A stretch of 64,000 nt of DNA from Parapristionchus giblindavisi (lineage: Eukaryota > Nematoda > Chromadorea > Rhabditida > Diplogasteridae), in assembly GCA_943737045.1 (NCBI GenBank), contig CALSFV010000353.1, positions 62,001 through 126,000 of the forward strand, read 5' to 3'. How positions within the stretch are numbered: position 1 is the first letter of the stretch; the number at the start of each line of letters is the position of its first letter. Of this stretch, positions 1 to 11,935 are shown piece after piece. Below the pieces are notes generated by a model. That model saw only the letters and a program-made list of their open reading frames with translations. It was not told the origin of the DNA and did no database searches. A program made the translations under genes and the position numbers.

Positions 1-375
1 GTAGAATCACCAACCAATCCATGCATCATTATTACAATAGGACGACATGATCTATTCGATAAATGTTCTGAAACGTCAAAACTTGTGATATTGTTGGCTT
101 TGTATTCACCATTCTTCCCGTGTGGAATCCTTTGAAGACCGAGAATGTATCCATCTTTTGTAATGGCCTTAACTTGCTCTACTGGGTAACCCCAGTGGGA
201 GATTATTTGTGCCTGAAAAAAACAGCTGATGACATTTTGATAATTTCAGAAAATTACATAAAAAATTGATTACCGCCGTCATATCAACTTCAGGGTCAAT
301 TGCTAGAATAGAAGATATAATCAATGGAAGTAGTTGTAGTATCATAATCGTTGATGTTATAGAATACGTTAGCAT
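1..375 (-). CDS. Type-C acid lipase C0, 5' part only (runs off the window)
   Basis: N-terminal part of an alpha/beta-hydrolase lipase of the lysosomal acid lipase/LIPL family. Exon 1 (375-274) encodes a hydrophobic 34-residue leader beginning MLTYSITSTIM and ending DPEVDMTA, a likely signal peptide. A 61-bp intron (273-213) ends TTTTTTTCAG. Exon 2 (from 212 to the window edge) gives [29 protein letters not shown] and the oxyanion-region motif [20 protein letters not shown] lies directly before the start at 375; it could be a trans-splice acceptor, or the acceptor of an intron whose upstream exon (ATG near 465, MLRFFLPK followed by GTAAGA) would add eight residues. Positions 1-560 are almost identical to 18601-19160, so this is the same gene type as C1 in the next block. 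The catalytic residues lie outside the window. Confidence 0.8.
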
Positions 376-1165
376 AAACTGAAAAAAATCGATTATCGAG
401 GTTTCAAATTGTTGACGGGAAAATAAGAATAAATCTCTTACCTTTGGCAAGAAAAATCTCAACATGCAAATGCTTTGAATTTTAAACGATATGTTGGTAA
501 CAACTTTGAATAGAGTATAAATGCAAACAAGGAAATGCCAAAAATATTTGCATCCTCTAATAATATGTTATTGAGACAGATGTCCTTCGGAAATCAAATC
601 AAAACACGTGCGAAAGTACCTCGGTCAAATATAATAGCAAATAAATAAAATATCTAATTTGTGTGACAAAACAATGCGAGAATATCACACTATTGATTGA
701 CCTATGAACTATTGATTGCTAACTGTAAGGATGTAATATCCGTAAGTATAATGCAGTAATTTCATTACACGGGATAAAAAGTACGTTGCAAACGCAACAA
801 ATGGAATGGAAAGAATGATTAGAATGGAAAACAAACTATGGATGGAATGACCGGAGTTATCCACTAATGAATAATATTCAATCTCATATTTATTATTGAA
901 TTGAAAGTACAGTTTTGACCGTTCATCTTGTTATCGATTCCAGAGTGAACAACATAACAATATGCATACCAAACAACATTTGATATTTTTAAAAAGTTGA
1001 GGCCAACACTAACGTTAAAAATATCAGTCATAAGTGTATTTTTATTCATCATTTACTTTTAATTATTATTCTACCATGCATAAATAGTGGCACATTTTCT
1101 TTATCAAACATTCTTTAAAAACTATTACTATTCTAATTTAATTGAATGGTGTATACAATCAATAT
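376..1165. other. Intergenic region between A1 3' end and C0 5' end
   Basis: AT-rich spacer of about 700 bp. It recurs with substitutions at 18976-19764 and 34815-35602. It contains the probable A1 polyadenylation signal (1041-1046, minus). A 62-codon minus-strand frame at 864-1052 is open in all three blocks but has no recognisable domain and lies in the likely A1 trailer, so I do not call it a gene. Confidence 0.6.
1041..1046 (-). terminator. Polyadenylation signal AATAAA of lipase A1
   Basis: AATAAA on the minus strand about 120 bp after the A1 stop codon. The paralogous position in A3 also has AATAAA (35474-35479). Position and conservation are the only support. Confidence 0.4.
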
Positions 1166-4100
1166 TCAACATCCTATGTTTCCTCCTAATTCTTCTTTGA
1201 TCAAGTTTATTATCGGCTTGTAGAGTACATCAGCTGCCCTCAATCCCCAAACATAGTCCATATGGGAGAAGCCACTGAGTCGGTTATTCTGCTGTAAATA
1301 TCACATGAAAGATATTTAAATCGTCAACAACAGTCGGTATAAAATGAATAGTCAAATCTGGCGCTCTTCTTACCTTTATGAAGTCCTTATTCAGTGATGG
1401 TAGTAAGTATCCCTGTACGTCCACTGGATCAGCAAGGAAGTCTTCGTCTGACCTGAACTGGATTGCTAATAAGTCGTATATATTATAAAGATTTTTTAAT
1501 ATATACGACTGAAAAGTCGTATATATTATAAAGACTTTTGAAGAATTCTCACCAATACAAATACATGTCAGTTGCGATAGCCGAGAAGTTATAAGGCGGA
1601 GGAATACTCTAAAAAAAACAAAGAAATCAATCCAAAACAAAAACAACAGAAAAAAACAGTTCCTGGTTGAATATTGCATCAACTTCTCGAAAAGGAAAAA
1701 TATTATTATAATAATAACTACGAAGATTGTTTTACAAACGAATCCTAACAACTTACAGTGCCGTACTTATCTTCGTTCTTCTTCGAATCAGCGTAATCGA
1801 ATCGAGACACTGTGCCATATTTTACCTATAATTTTTTAGAATTTTGCTGATATTTTTGAAAGCATTTCAACGTTTTGTTAGTATACCATTTGTGACCAAT
1901 GAAAAACATTCCGGGAAGATGTTCCAGCAGGATTGTGAGCGAAGTACACATCAGAGCGAGTCTGAATTGAGTAGATCAGTTATCTTTCATATATTTTAAT
2001 CTTCTTACAGCGTTGAATTGATCAGTGTTTGGACCGATCATTGACTCCATGATGCCATCGCATAATCGTTCTGTAATTGATCATGATAAGAGTTAACTTT
2101 TACTCGACCAATACCCTGCGGAAGACAACAACGGAGAGAAAGAGCATTGTCAGAGTTTCAAATTAGCTCGGAATGGGCATCTAAACAATTACATACTAAT
2201 GGAATGGTGCGAAACAAGAACGATTTTCACCATTTTTTTCATTTTTCTCCTTAATAAGTATTCCTCTTATGAAAATTCTATTTTTCTGATAAATAAATTC
2301 GATTCAATTCAATTAAATTTATCATATCAGGCATTAATGCTCAGATAGGGATGAGTCGGTGATTTTCATCGGGGTTTGCATTCCACTAGATTGTACTCGC
2401 TCCATCGTACTCGTGGCTTTCTAGGGATGCGATTCCAGTTGTATGGCGCAAAGCAATCTGATGGGCCTATTAGCGAAATTTCCTTTTCGCATTTCTCGGG
2501 AAATCTGATAAATTTCAAAAATTGGTGCCACAATTCCTTAGATTTGTTGAATATCTAGCTATGGCCAAAGCACCATCTTCAGAAAAGTTGTCGTTCATGA
2601 GTTGGGCGACGTTTCTTAATTGTTCAATCAGATCGCCGTGGGGGGTCCATAGTGCTGTCTCGCGACTCCTCTGTTCCTTATTCATATCTCGCACTTTGAT
2701 AAATAAATACTCACGACCAATGAACGTTCCGCATACAAATTGTGAAAGCAGTTTCGTGGCCCAATTGCTGGGCGTAAATTCCATTGATCCGAAAAGGTTA
2801 TCGAATAACTGAAATCAATTCTTCCTCAAAATTGATCTTTGATCTTTCCTACTTCAGCATCTTCGGTGAATAAGTTTGCCATATAAGGCAAAATTCCCTT
2901 AATGTGTTTTACACTGCCAACGGGAGCAAATGCGAAGAACTTCTTAATCTGAATGAATATCTTTAGAATACACGCAAAATAAGATTTATCAGCTGATTTG
3001 ATCTTGTTGAACTTGACTACCTTTTTGGAGAAAATAGGATCAGTCGATAACTTTGCAAACATGGTGAGGGTTCCCTAGAATATTCAGTTTTGATCAAAGA
3101 TCAAAGATCAAAGATCAACCTGCGAATGTCCAATATAGTATAGACTATTCTGTCCAGTTATGTTTAGCACAGTTTCGATCATTGCCGGAATGTCATACTG
3201 AGCTATCTCATCCCAGCTGCAAAACAGTTTATAAAAGTAAGGTCATTGTTTTATGAGCATAATTTTGACTCAATGAGAGCGACCATTCTCCTCTATTTAC
3301 TCATAGTTTCACACATTGAATGATTAGATAATATTTGTTTTCGTTTTCGGAGATATGGTTTTCCGTTTATAGGTCAACACACGAAATATAACCACGAAAG
3401 GCAGACATCAGTATGTTTTCTCCTTGTTTACCTGAATTCCCAAAACTTCTCATCAGAGCTGCTGAGCCATGCGTGATTCTGTAAAAACGGGTAATGCGGT
3501 GTTACATTTTCAAAACGTGCGAACGTCCACGTGCGTTTTACTAACTGAAAAACGCACATGGACGTTTTGAAAATGTGGCACCGCATAACATCTCCGATTT
3601 CCAAGTCGTTCTAACCCTAGAATAAGTGTTTCCTCTTGTATTACCCATCCAAACGTCGAATCCCGCATCGGCAAAGATATATGCTATAATATGTTTAGAT
3701 TATGCATGCTCAGCTATGTGCGTTTTCAGTATTTTAGTTAATTTTCTTCTTTCAAGAAATGCATTAAAGGTGGACTCCCGCGAATATTTTCATGAACAAA
3801 CTGTGAAGACAGAAAGTTAGCAAAAGTTATGTTACATACCGTACACTATTTATTTCATGCTAATTCAACTTATTGATTTCTAGAATCATGAATGAATCAT
3901 GCTAGCTATTGCAGGCAAAGGCGCGCTTTTTGAAAATAGGAAAGTTCGGCAATAGGATTCGAACCCGCGACCATGCGCTAGCCAGTGAGAGGGTTTACCA
4001 CTACGCTAAGGAACTGATGTATGAACGCTCTATCTTCTTGCATACCACTTGACACTTGCATAAGCGAGATGCAAGAGATTTGCATGAACATTCGAGGGTC

Positions 4101-4515
4101 TCCACCTTTAATTCAAACCTGCGGATTGATGGGGCAAATTAATAGCCCAATTTGTTGCATCATTTTCTAGTCCATGTAAAAGGAATATGATTGGTCGACA
4201 TGAACCATTTCCAGTTGATTCTAAATATAACCGAGTAATCTTTATGATTCTAATAAGATGCAATCATATACCATTCTTTCCATGGGGAATCCTCTGCATA
4301 CCAAGAATATATCCATCTTCTGTAGTTGCGGTAATTTCCTCAGCCGGATATCCCCAATATCGAATGATCTCCGACTGAAATTCATAACATTTACATGTTT
4401 TCAAAAAAAATATACGCACATTGTTTAAAAATATTTCCGGATCAACGGAATGTTTCATTTCGGACACGGAATAAACTATTGAGACGAAACAGGCTAATGT
4501 GGTAGGCAGCTTCAT
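1166..4515 (-). CDS. Type-A acid lipase A1 (about 15 exons, apparently intact)
   Basis: Acid lipase (alpha/beta hydrolase, LIPA/LIPL family), inferred to hydrolyse ester bonds of triglycerides or sterol esters in a secreted or lysosomal setting. Exon 1 (4515-4420) gives a signal-like leader [16 protein letters not shown]; exon 2 (4374-4272) [12 protein letters not shown] and [14 protein letters not shown]; exon 3 (4220-4119) the oxyanion motif LLHGLEND; exon 4 starts at 3683 with [15 protein letters not shown]. Exon 6 ends YYIGHSQ and exon 7 opens GTLTMFAK, rebuilding the G-x-S-x-G nucleophile across an intron. The Asp exon reads [11 protein letters not shown]; the last exon has [14 protein letters not shown] with the His and ends at the stop 1166-1168. 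Splice sites look normal and I found no in-frame stop in the joined exons. Intron 3 (4118-3684) is enlarged by a 340-bp transposon. The leader has six residues (SEMKHS) that A3 lacks. Confidence 0.85.
3494..3586. repeat. Intronic hairpin (fold-back) in A1 intron 4
   Basis: Inverted repeat whose outer ends read ATGCGGTG and CACCGCAT, with an inner stem around ACGTCCACGTGCGTTTTA. The equivalent intron of A3 holds a diverged copy (39249-39339), so it was present before the A genes duplicated. It is either a small MITE or an intron structure. Confidence 0.6.
3768..4107 (-). mobile_element. 340-bp TTAA-flanked non-autonomous element with tRNA-like core (copy 1)
   Basis: Exactly 340 bp between two TTAA tetranucleotides (3764-3767 and 4108-4111). 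The ends are imperfect inverted repeats (AAGGTGGACTCCCGCGAAT against AAGGTGGAGACCCTCGAAT). A3 has the near-identical empty site with a single TTAA (39517-39520), which proves the insertion boundaries. On the minus strand an A-box-like TAGCGTAGTGG (4008-3998) and a perfect B box GGTTCGAATCC (3965-3955) form a tRNA-like block. A TTAA duplication fits piggyBac-type or related nematode palindromic elements. No transposase is encoded. Confidence 0.85.
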
Positions 4516-4810
4516 CTTGTATATTGGAGAGTACGACTCTGAAGAGATTAAAACGTCATATGGAATATATTAGTAAACGATAAGAACGATTAATTTCATT
4601 GATTGTCTTTGTGATACACGACACTATTAAATATGGACGCTAATGGAGTTATGGCCAGCAAGAAAACCCTATATAACTGTGATAAGTAATCCCCAACGCA
4701 CTTCATATGCTCAATCTCATCTCAATAATAACATGAGAACAACATTCACATTCGACATTGTTTAATTTTTATGAAATCTGTTTTTATCATTTGAATAATC
4801 GGCTTTTGGC
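4516..4810 (-). pseudogene. A1 upstream region with last-exon relic of a further lipase
   Basis: Between about 4758 and 4808 the minus strand reads KPIIQMIKTDFIKIKQC, matching the C-terminus of type-C lipases (C2 ends NPIIKLIKRDFGEIKQC). Only this tail of a terminal exon survives; the preceding part was replaced by the insertion at 4811-5223. Equivalent relics lie upstream of A2 (about 21360-21457) and A3 (40138-40262). The rest of this stretch is A1 5' flank. Confidence 0.65.
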
Positions 4811-5223
4811 ACTTCCTTGATTTCTGGCCCAGGTCATAATACAGATCAATTCTAGTCATTTCTCATTAATCACCATTTATTAGTCATTTCGCATTATATC
4901 CGACCCTTTTCTCGGTTGTGGTAAAACCAACCGCTCCATGATTGATAGAATAATGAAATGATATTTTTTCTCCTCTCTTCCCATACTCTCTCATTCAAAT
5001 CCAATCTCATTTCCATATCATCCCATTCCACTATAAAAGCATTCGATTCCTTTTCTCCGGTTCAGTCCAGAGCTCTCCCATCTCGAGGAGAGCTCGGGGA
5101 GCTTTTCACCCCCGTGGACGTCGTCCTTCTTGTGAGGAGGACGACCCCTCCATTCGATCGAAAAGATCGAAATGGGGAGGGGGGGGGTGAACGAGGAGGC
5201 TGGGCCAGAAATCAAAGAAGTTC
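4811..5223. mobile_element. GC-rich insertion with about 21-bp terminal inverted repeats
   Basis: Ends are CTTCCTTGATTTCTGGCCCA and, inverted, CTTCTTTGATTTCTGGCCCA. The interior is GC-rich and partly palindromic, unlike the surrounding AT-rich DNA, with a run of nine G near 5179. The paralogous position in block 3 (about 40190-40272) lacks it, and roughly 100 bp of lipase relic present there is missing here. No clear target duplication and no convincing coding frame. Confidence 0.6.
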
Positions 5224-6400
5224 AAAATGAACTTTTGTTATGACAGGAGATTTACCGAGAAAAATTGACAAAAATATTTTTTACGAATTGTGAATCAATT
5301 CGCATACTAATCATATTCAATGAATATAGGCCAAGTATTTATAGGCAACATCAGTGTGCGAAACAGGCATTTCTTTTATTTAATTTTTAAAAAATTTACA
5401 TCTTATCGGTTGGTTTTGTGGTGTTATCTTGCTAGCTGGGCTTCAAGAGATTTTTACATCGCTATGATCGTGGCGTGAGTGCTTGAAGCAAGTGAGGCAC
5501 AAAAATATTGTGTTTTTCTCTCGAACTTCTGAGATGATCGGCGCGATCTGATGTAGATTAAATGGAAACAAAGAAGAGGAATATGCAATCGAGATTGATA
5601 GACGACTCCGTCACAGCGGCCGATCCTCTGCGCAGCTTTCCACCCGAGTTCGAATCTTCATCATGAACATTACAGGTCACGCTAACTTAAATATTTTAAA
5701 ATTTTATATAATATTTAAAGTGCATTTTGTACATTTAAAAAAATATTTAAAAACATTTATTTGTTAGTTCCACTAGTAATCCGTTGGCATTTCACATTTT
5801 CAGGTATTGTGATATAATGGTAATGACGCAACCAAAATGAGAGAAGTGAATGAGGCAAGAAAAGATTTTCATGGGTTATTTATAAACGGAGAGGGTAAAC
5901 AGCTGCGATGGGAATAATTATCAACAGGATATCTGAAAAAATACCCTCCCCAGTTATCCGGCTGAATTGGACGCAGTTCATCCAGAAAAATGCTTGAGGA
6001 AATCAATGTATTAAATGTATTGTATATAGCAGGATGAGTATCGTGAACTGATTCATTACAGTGTATCAAATTTCAAAGAGCTGCATAAGAAGTTGGAGGA
6101 TAAATTGAGAGAAGGACTGAATAAAGGACCAACTATGCCTGTTCCATTCAATCTTTCTAGTGGAATACATAGAAGAGGACTGAGGAAAGGTCATCGATCA
6201 TTCAATATACATTTGAAACATGAGTTGTTTGGTCAGATGGGTTGATTAGGCTTGGATTGATGTCCCTCCTTCTCTAATATCTGACAAAGAACAACGAAGA
6301 GGCCTTGATTTCTGTGTTAGATCGTTTAGTGGAAACAAGTTGGAATATCTTTCAACGTCCGTATTTGGCTCTTGATTACTTTAACGATACAATATATATC
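5224..6400. other. Conserved non-lipase flank, block 1 copy
   Basis: About 1.2 kb shared with 21463-22660 and 40262-41394. It starts near ATGAACTTTTGTTATGA, includes a block around GATGATCGGCGCGATCTGA, and a stretch near 6060-6240 whose plus frame reads FNLSSGIHRRGLRKGHRSF. That frame is open in blocks 1 and 2 and broken in block 3. I cannot assign a product. It may be a decayed gene or an unclassified repeat. Confidence 0.4.
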
Positions 6401-6541
6401 GGCGTCCGTATACAAGAACAATGGAAAACTTTTTTCCGGGAAAATGTACAGTCATTAGCTTAGGCGTAGGATTTTTTGGAGATTACGCTGATGATATCAC
6501 ATTTTCCCGGAAAACGGTTTTCCCGTTGTTCATGAATACGG
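6401..6541. repeat. Short fold-back MITE, degenerate copy (block 1)
   Basis: Inverted repeat with both halves carrying TTCCGGGAAAATGT or its complement and outer CCGTAT/ATACGG. Same family as the better preserved copy at 23968-24114, and orthologous to 22661-22808 and 41395-41548, so it predates the block duplication. Confidence 0.65.
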
Positions 6542-8054
6542 TAGGTCACAAAAAATCGATAATCTGCGATTTTGCAGCAATCAAGTAGCTATGCCTTCTC
6601 ACGACCCCCAACCACATCTACCAAAGGACTTTCAGCGAAATCGGAGACAAAAAAATTTTCATAGTGCCAGAAAGGGCCGATTTTGCTACACTTTTACAGG
6701 AGACCCGTGGTATATATTTGACTTGTTATTTTCTGGATAAAGATCGTGGATAAAGATCAAAGATCAAGATACAAAGATCAAAGATCAAAAGACAATTTGC
6801 CTCCATGGTTGCGGAAATGACTACATATAGCATTGATTACAAGATAGGAAGTGGTTCCGTTTCAGCGTTAGATCAGTGATAGAGTGGCGAGATGATCAGA
6901 CGAGATCGATGGGAAGAGACGCAGAGAGTCATCGCGCGCACAGAACTTGATATACAACCACTATTGAGACTGGTGGCGGGATAACTTCACTGAAAAAATA
7001 TTAAAATTTTAAAAATAATAATTTTGATAAAATAAATATTCTAAATGCCTCTAATAATTATCTTGGAACAGATTTCGATACAAATAAAGAAATATATGCG
7101 AAAATAAAGAGTGTTCTCCCATGCCGGCCAGAAATTTATTTAATTGATAAAGCAGAGTATGATGATCGAAAGAATAATTATGATAACTTGGATTAACGAA
7201 TACCAGCAATAATATTGAGTAATGCATGGAATATTCGTTGGAGGAAGCCGATGGTATTGATTGACAATCTCTAAGATGAACTTACAATGAGAGATGCAAT
7301 TGGGTTATTGTAGGTGCTCCATGTCAGAGATAAAAAAGCGTATGAATAACAAAGATGCGAAGATAGTTGTATATTCACTATTGATTAATGGTAAATATGT
7401 ATAAATGACTTTAATTAATCACTTGACACGGGCAAGGCCAGCTACACGGCCTGATTAAAGCAGAATAGATAATTAAGTTCAGCTATTTTACTGAGATGTC
7501 TGAGATCGCTGTAGTTTGCAAATTCTACTTGTTTGCGATTCTATAATGTTTTAAATAGACGCTTAATAACAGTATGATCATGGTAGATTCTATAACTACA
7601 GTAATCCGTATCTCTGTCAGATCTCAGTGACGGTATACTTATAATTTCTATTATGAGGTTAATTTTTCAATGTGTATTTTTTTGCTTTAAACAACTAGAT
7701 TTTATAACATTTTAACTACGAGTACTAGAAATGTATTAAAAAGCATTAAAAATGATGTCTACTTTTTGATACTATAGTAATTTATCTCCACGCAAGGTGT
7801 GTTCTTTATAGTGTCCCTAAGTTATGCATTGACTACCAACTTTGAAGTACTCTCACTTTTTGTAGCTTTGATGTACTACAGTAATCGTTAGTTACTGTTC
7901 CTAGCGTTATATTGAGCAAATAATAAAATACATTGAACAAAGCACTGCTACAAAAAGTTGCACTGAATATGTATATGGTAATTTTGAAATTAAAGTCAGT
8001 TCAAGCAAAATAAAGCAAAAGTTTATATTATCGATGAAAGGATGTCGTCCCTGC

Positions 8055-8381
8055 TTATACACTGATATGTAGCTCCGCCCATTTCTTATAAACCATATTT
8101 ACATAGTGACTATGACTCCGCCCATTTAACTTCACGGGCTTGGACACCGCTAACAAACAATAAACACAACCAAAATCTTTATTCATTTTATGCTCGAGGA
8201 AATGTTCGCCGCACTCCAACGCTGCACATCCACCTTCAGACATCCGTCGAGTAGATTCCCATCTCACGACGAAGATGAAAACCTTCCGCGGATGACATCG
8301 TCGATGAAGTTGATGAAGAAGATTAGGATGATGTAATGAAAAATTATCATAGACAGTCACTTTTCTAGCAAAGAATTGCAA
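8055..8381 (-). CDS. Unrecognised 108-codon frame in palindrome 1 left arm
   Basis: Open frame beginning MQFFARKVTVYDNF and ending KKWAELHISV, with a few cysteines (GGCAALECGEH, GCVYC). Its mirror copy at 11609-11935 differs by one residue, and copies at 44037-44366 and 47404-47730 are also open. In palindrome 2 both copies are destroyed by a 41-nt deletion and a stop. Differences between palindromes 1 and 3 are mostly amino-acid changing, arguing against strong purifying selection. It could be a non-coding frame that is open by chance. No domain recognised. Confidence 0.3.
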   Translation of the reverse strand: MQFFARKVTVYDNFSLHHPNLLHQLHRRCHPRKVFIFVVRWESTRRMSEGGCAALECGEHFLEHKMNKDFGCVYCLLAVSKPVKLNGRSHSHYVNMVYKKWAELHISV

Positions 8382-9937
8382 AATAAGAATAGATTCTTGG
8401 ACACTAATAGTTCATGATCGTGTAGTTTAAAATTTCAAAAAGAAGGTGGAAACCTTATTTTCTCATTTTTTTAACATTTTGAATACGATTTGGGATGAGA
8501 GACATGCACCTTTCATGGTAGAACATCCGCTAGATATTGAACATCAGATCCATAATAAATGAGTCGCTGAACCGGGTTGGATGAGAGGTTGATCAGTCTT
8601 CATCGACACAGGATCACGAAGGATCTGAAAAGGACTTGAAATAATTTAGGAAGGAAATAAGAGCGTGTTACGTCCAGAGATGAAAGAAAGTGAAGAGAAA
8701 CGACAAAGCAAAGATCAAAGATCAACTAAGAAAGAGATGAGGGAAATACAAGAAGACCGAAAACTACCGTAACACCATGCTCTCTCTCTCAATCATTTCA
8801 TATATTCTCTAGGTCTATCCCTCGGAATAAGGAACCATTAATGTTGATGTTTACCAAATTCACTGTGACAATGAGATCACTAAGATTCTACACACATAAT
8901 GTACCATCAAAGTATTGACTATCAATCTCTATCTTCATCCTTATCCACAATTATCGATCCCAACTGCCCATCAATAAGGCTAGCCAATTGATCTACCGTA
9001 AACATATCCACGGTATCATACTAAGCCGCTCACAACCTTGCTAATTGCTCATTAGTGAAAATATACAGTGGAATGAAATGGGAATACGGTATGAGGGGAG
9101 AATTATGGTTAGTGATCGTAGGGCTATAGTAGGAATGAGAGAGGTCTACTGTAAAGATGTACGAAGGCTAATAAAGGATACTCATACAAAAACGTGAAAA
9201 GCTACACTAATCTGACCACGAAGCCATACCCAGCCGTACATGGAGTAAACCCGGTGAGCCGCATAAATTGCTCAAAACCGGGAGTACCCCATGAACGGAC
9301 ATTCCGGGCTACAGAACCGTAACATAGAGAACTAAATAACTAAGATCACAATGATCCCGGGCAACGGAACCGAAAGACAGTTGACTAACTAACTAACCAA
9401 TTTCAGAAAGATCGATACGAATATTGTGGTGTGGGATACGATACCTCAGTGATGGAATAGACGTATCCCTGCGTAGATGAACGACGAATCCACATGTAGG
9501 CGAGCGTAGAGTAGTTGAGAAACAGCAAGACGATCATCGAAGTTGTTGTTCAGCCGATGAGAGAAGACGTGGGATGAGACGATCTATAATGAATAATGAT
9601 TTATATACTGTGTCTACTATAGGGGTGTATGAAGGCTGATACAAGATATCCATGAAAAAAGGATAAGGTGCCTTACAGAATACGACGCATCTTTGAGTAG
9701 ACGAACGACGAATCCATAGGCGAAGAGTACTCCGGAAGATGAGAGACATCTAGACAACCATCGAAGTTGTAGTTGAGCCGGTGAGAGATGGAGGAGGGCC
9801 CTTGGGATGAGACGATAAATGATAATAGTGGGAATGATGGTGCCTTATATGCTGATCACCAAGGCTCACGCGCTCGGTGTTTACATTCTAGAAAGGATTG
9901 GAAGGAATGATCTGCCATGTTCCTAGAATTATCGAAC

Positions 9938-10041
9938 TGAGTGCACGTGCACTCAGTCAATCAATGGAGACAAGATGGAGTCTAGTCAAGTGATCTACTC
10001 TCTAATGCTGAGTATTGATTTCCTGAGTGCACGTGCACTTA
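9938..10041. repeat. Palindrome 1 centre: two 18-bp dyads around a 68-bp loop
   Basis: TGAGTGCACGTGCACTCA at 9938-9955 is self-complementary and contains a CACGTG core. The partner at 10024-10041 ends TTA instead of TCA. A third perfect copy lies at 44962-44979 in palindrome 3, and a degenerate copy near 26490-26510 in palindrome 2. Confidence 0.7.
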
Positions 10042-11608
10042 GTTGGACGACTATAGGAATAGGGCAGATCATTCCTTTCAATCCTTCTAGAACGTAAATA
10101 TCGAGCGCGTGAGCCTTGGTGATCAGCATATAAGGCACCATCATTCCCACTATTATCATTTATCGTCTCATCCCAACTGCCCTCCTCCATCTCTCACCGG
10201 CTCAACTACAACTTCGATGGTTGTCTAGATGTCTCTCATCTTCCGGAGTACTCTTCGCCTATGGATTCGTCGTTCGTCTACTCAAAGATGCGTCGTATTC
10301 TGTAAGGCACCTTATCCTTTTTTCATGGATATCTTGTATCAGCCTTCATACACCCCTATAGTAGACACAGTATATAAATCATTATTCATTATAGATCGTC
10401 TCATCCCACGTCTTCTCTCATCGGCTGAACAACAACTTCGATGATCGTCTTGCTGTTTCTCAACTACTCTACGCTCGCCTACATGTGGATTCGTCGTTCA
10501 TCTACGCAGGGATACGTCTATTCCATCACTAAGGTATCGTATCCCACACCACAATATTCGTATCGATCTTTCTGAAATTGGTTAGTTAGTTAGTCAACTG
10601 TCTTTCGGTTCCGTTGCCCGGGATCATTGTGATCTTAGTTATTTAGTTCTCTATGTTACGGTTCTGTAGCCCGGAATGTCCGTTCATGGGGTACTCCTGG
10701 TTTTGAGCAATTTATGCGGCTCACCGGGTTTACTCCATGTACGGCTGGGTATGGCTTCGTGGTCAGATTAGTGTAGCTTTTCACGTTTTTGTATGAGTAT
10801 CCTTTATTAGCCTTCGTACATCTTTATAGTAGACCTCTCTCATTCCTACTGTAGCCCTACGATCACTTACCATAATTCTCCCCTCATACCGTATTCCCAT
10901 TTCATTCCACTGTATATTTTCACTAATGAGCAATTAGCAAGGTCACATTGTGAGCGGCTTAGTATGATACCGTGGATATGTTTACGGTAGATCAATTGGC
11001 TAGCCTTATTGATGGGCAGTTGGGATCGATAGTTGTGGATAAGGATGAAGATAGAGATTGATAGTCAATACTTTGATGGTACATTATGTGTGTAGAATCT
11101 TAGTGATCTCATTGTCACAGTGAATTTGGTAAACATCAACATTAATGGTTCCTTATTCCGAGGGATAGACCTAGAGAATATATGAAATGATTGAGAGAGA
11201 GAGCATGGTGTTACGGTAGTTTTCGGTCTTCTTGTATTTCCCTCATCTCTTTCTTAGTTGATCTTTGATCTTTGCTTTGTCGTTTCTCTTCACTTTCTTT
11301 CATCTCTGGACGTAACACGCTCTTATTTCCTTCCTAAATTATTTCAAGTGCTTTTCAGATCCTGAAGCCCTTCGTGATCCTGTGTCGATGAAGACTGATC
11401 AACCTCTCATCCAACCCGGTTCAGCGACTCATTTATTATGGATCTGATGTTCAATCTCTAGCGGATGTTCTACCATGAAAGGTGCATGTCTCTCATCCCA
11501 AATCGTATTCAAAATGTTAAAAAATGAGAAAATAAGGTTTCCACCTTCTTTTTGAAATTTTAAACTACACGATCATGAACTATTAGTGTCCATGAATCTA
11601 TTCTTATT

Positions 11609-11935
11609 TTGCAATTCTTTGCTAGAAAAGTGACTGTCTATGATAATTTTTCATTACATCATCCTAATCTTCTTCATCAACTTCATCGACGATGTCATCC
11701 GCGGAAGGTTTTCATCTTCGTCGTGAGATGGGAATCTACTCGACGGATGTCTGAAGGTGGATGTGCAGCGTTGGAGTGCGGCGAACATTTCCTCGAGCAT
11801 AAAATGAATAAAGATTTTGGTTGTGTTTATTGTTTGTTAGCGGTGTCCAAGCCCGTGAAGTTAAATGGGCGGAGTCATAATCACTATGTAAATATGGTTT
11901 ATAAGAAATGGGCGGAGCTACATATCAGTGTATAA
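11609..11935 (+). CDS. Unrecognised 108-codon frame in palindrome 1 right arm
   Basis: Mirror copy of the frame at 8055-8381, differing only by Asn for Ser in NGRSHNHYVN. It points outward from the palindrome centre like its partner. The same caution applies: it has no recognisable domain and may be fortuitous. Confidence 0.3.
   Translation: MQFFARKVTVYDNFSLHHPNLLHQLHRRCHPRKVFIFVVRWESTRRMSEGGCAALECGEHFLEHKMNKDFGCVYCLLAVSKPVKLNGRSHNHYVNMVYKKWAELHISV

Noticed and set aside
864..1052. 62-codon minus frame open in all three blocks (MMNK... start)
   Set aside because: It lies in the probable A-lipase trailer next to the polyadenylation signal and has no domain; being open in three recent duplicates is weak evidence.
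3940..4015. Functional tRNA gene
   Set aside because: A and B boxes are present, but the arms do not form a clear cloverleaf by eye and the block lies inside a transposon; treated as tRNA-like.
4958..5230. 90-codon plus frame and overlapping minus frame
   Set aside because: Both fall within the GC-rich inverted-repeat insertion and are not conserved in the other blocks.
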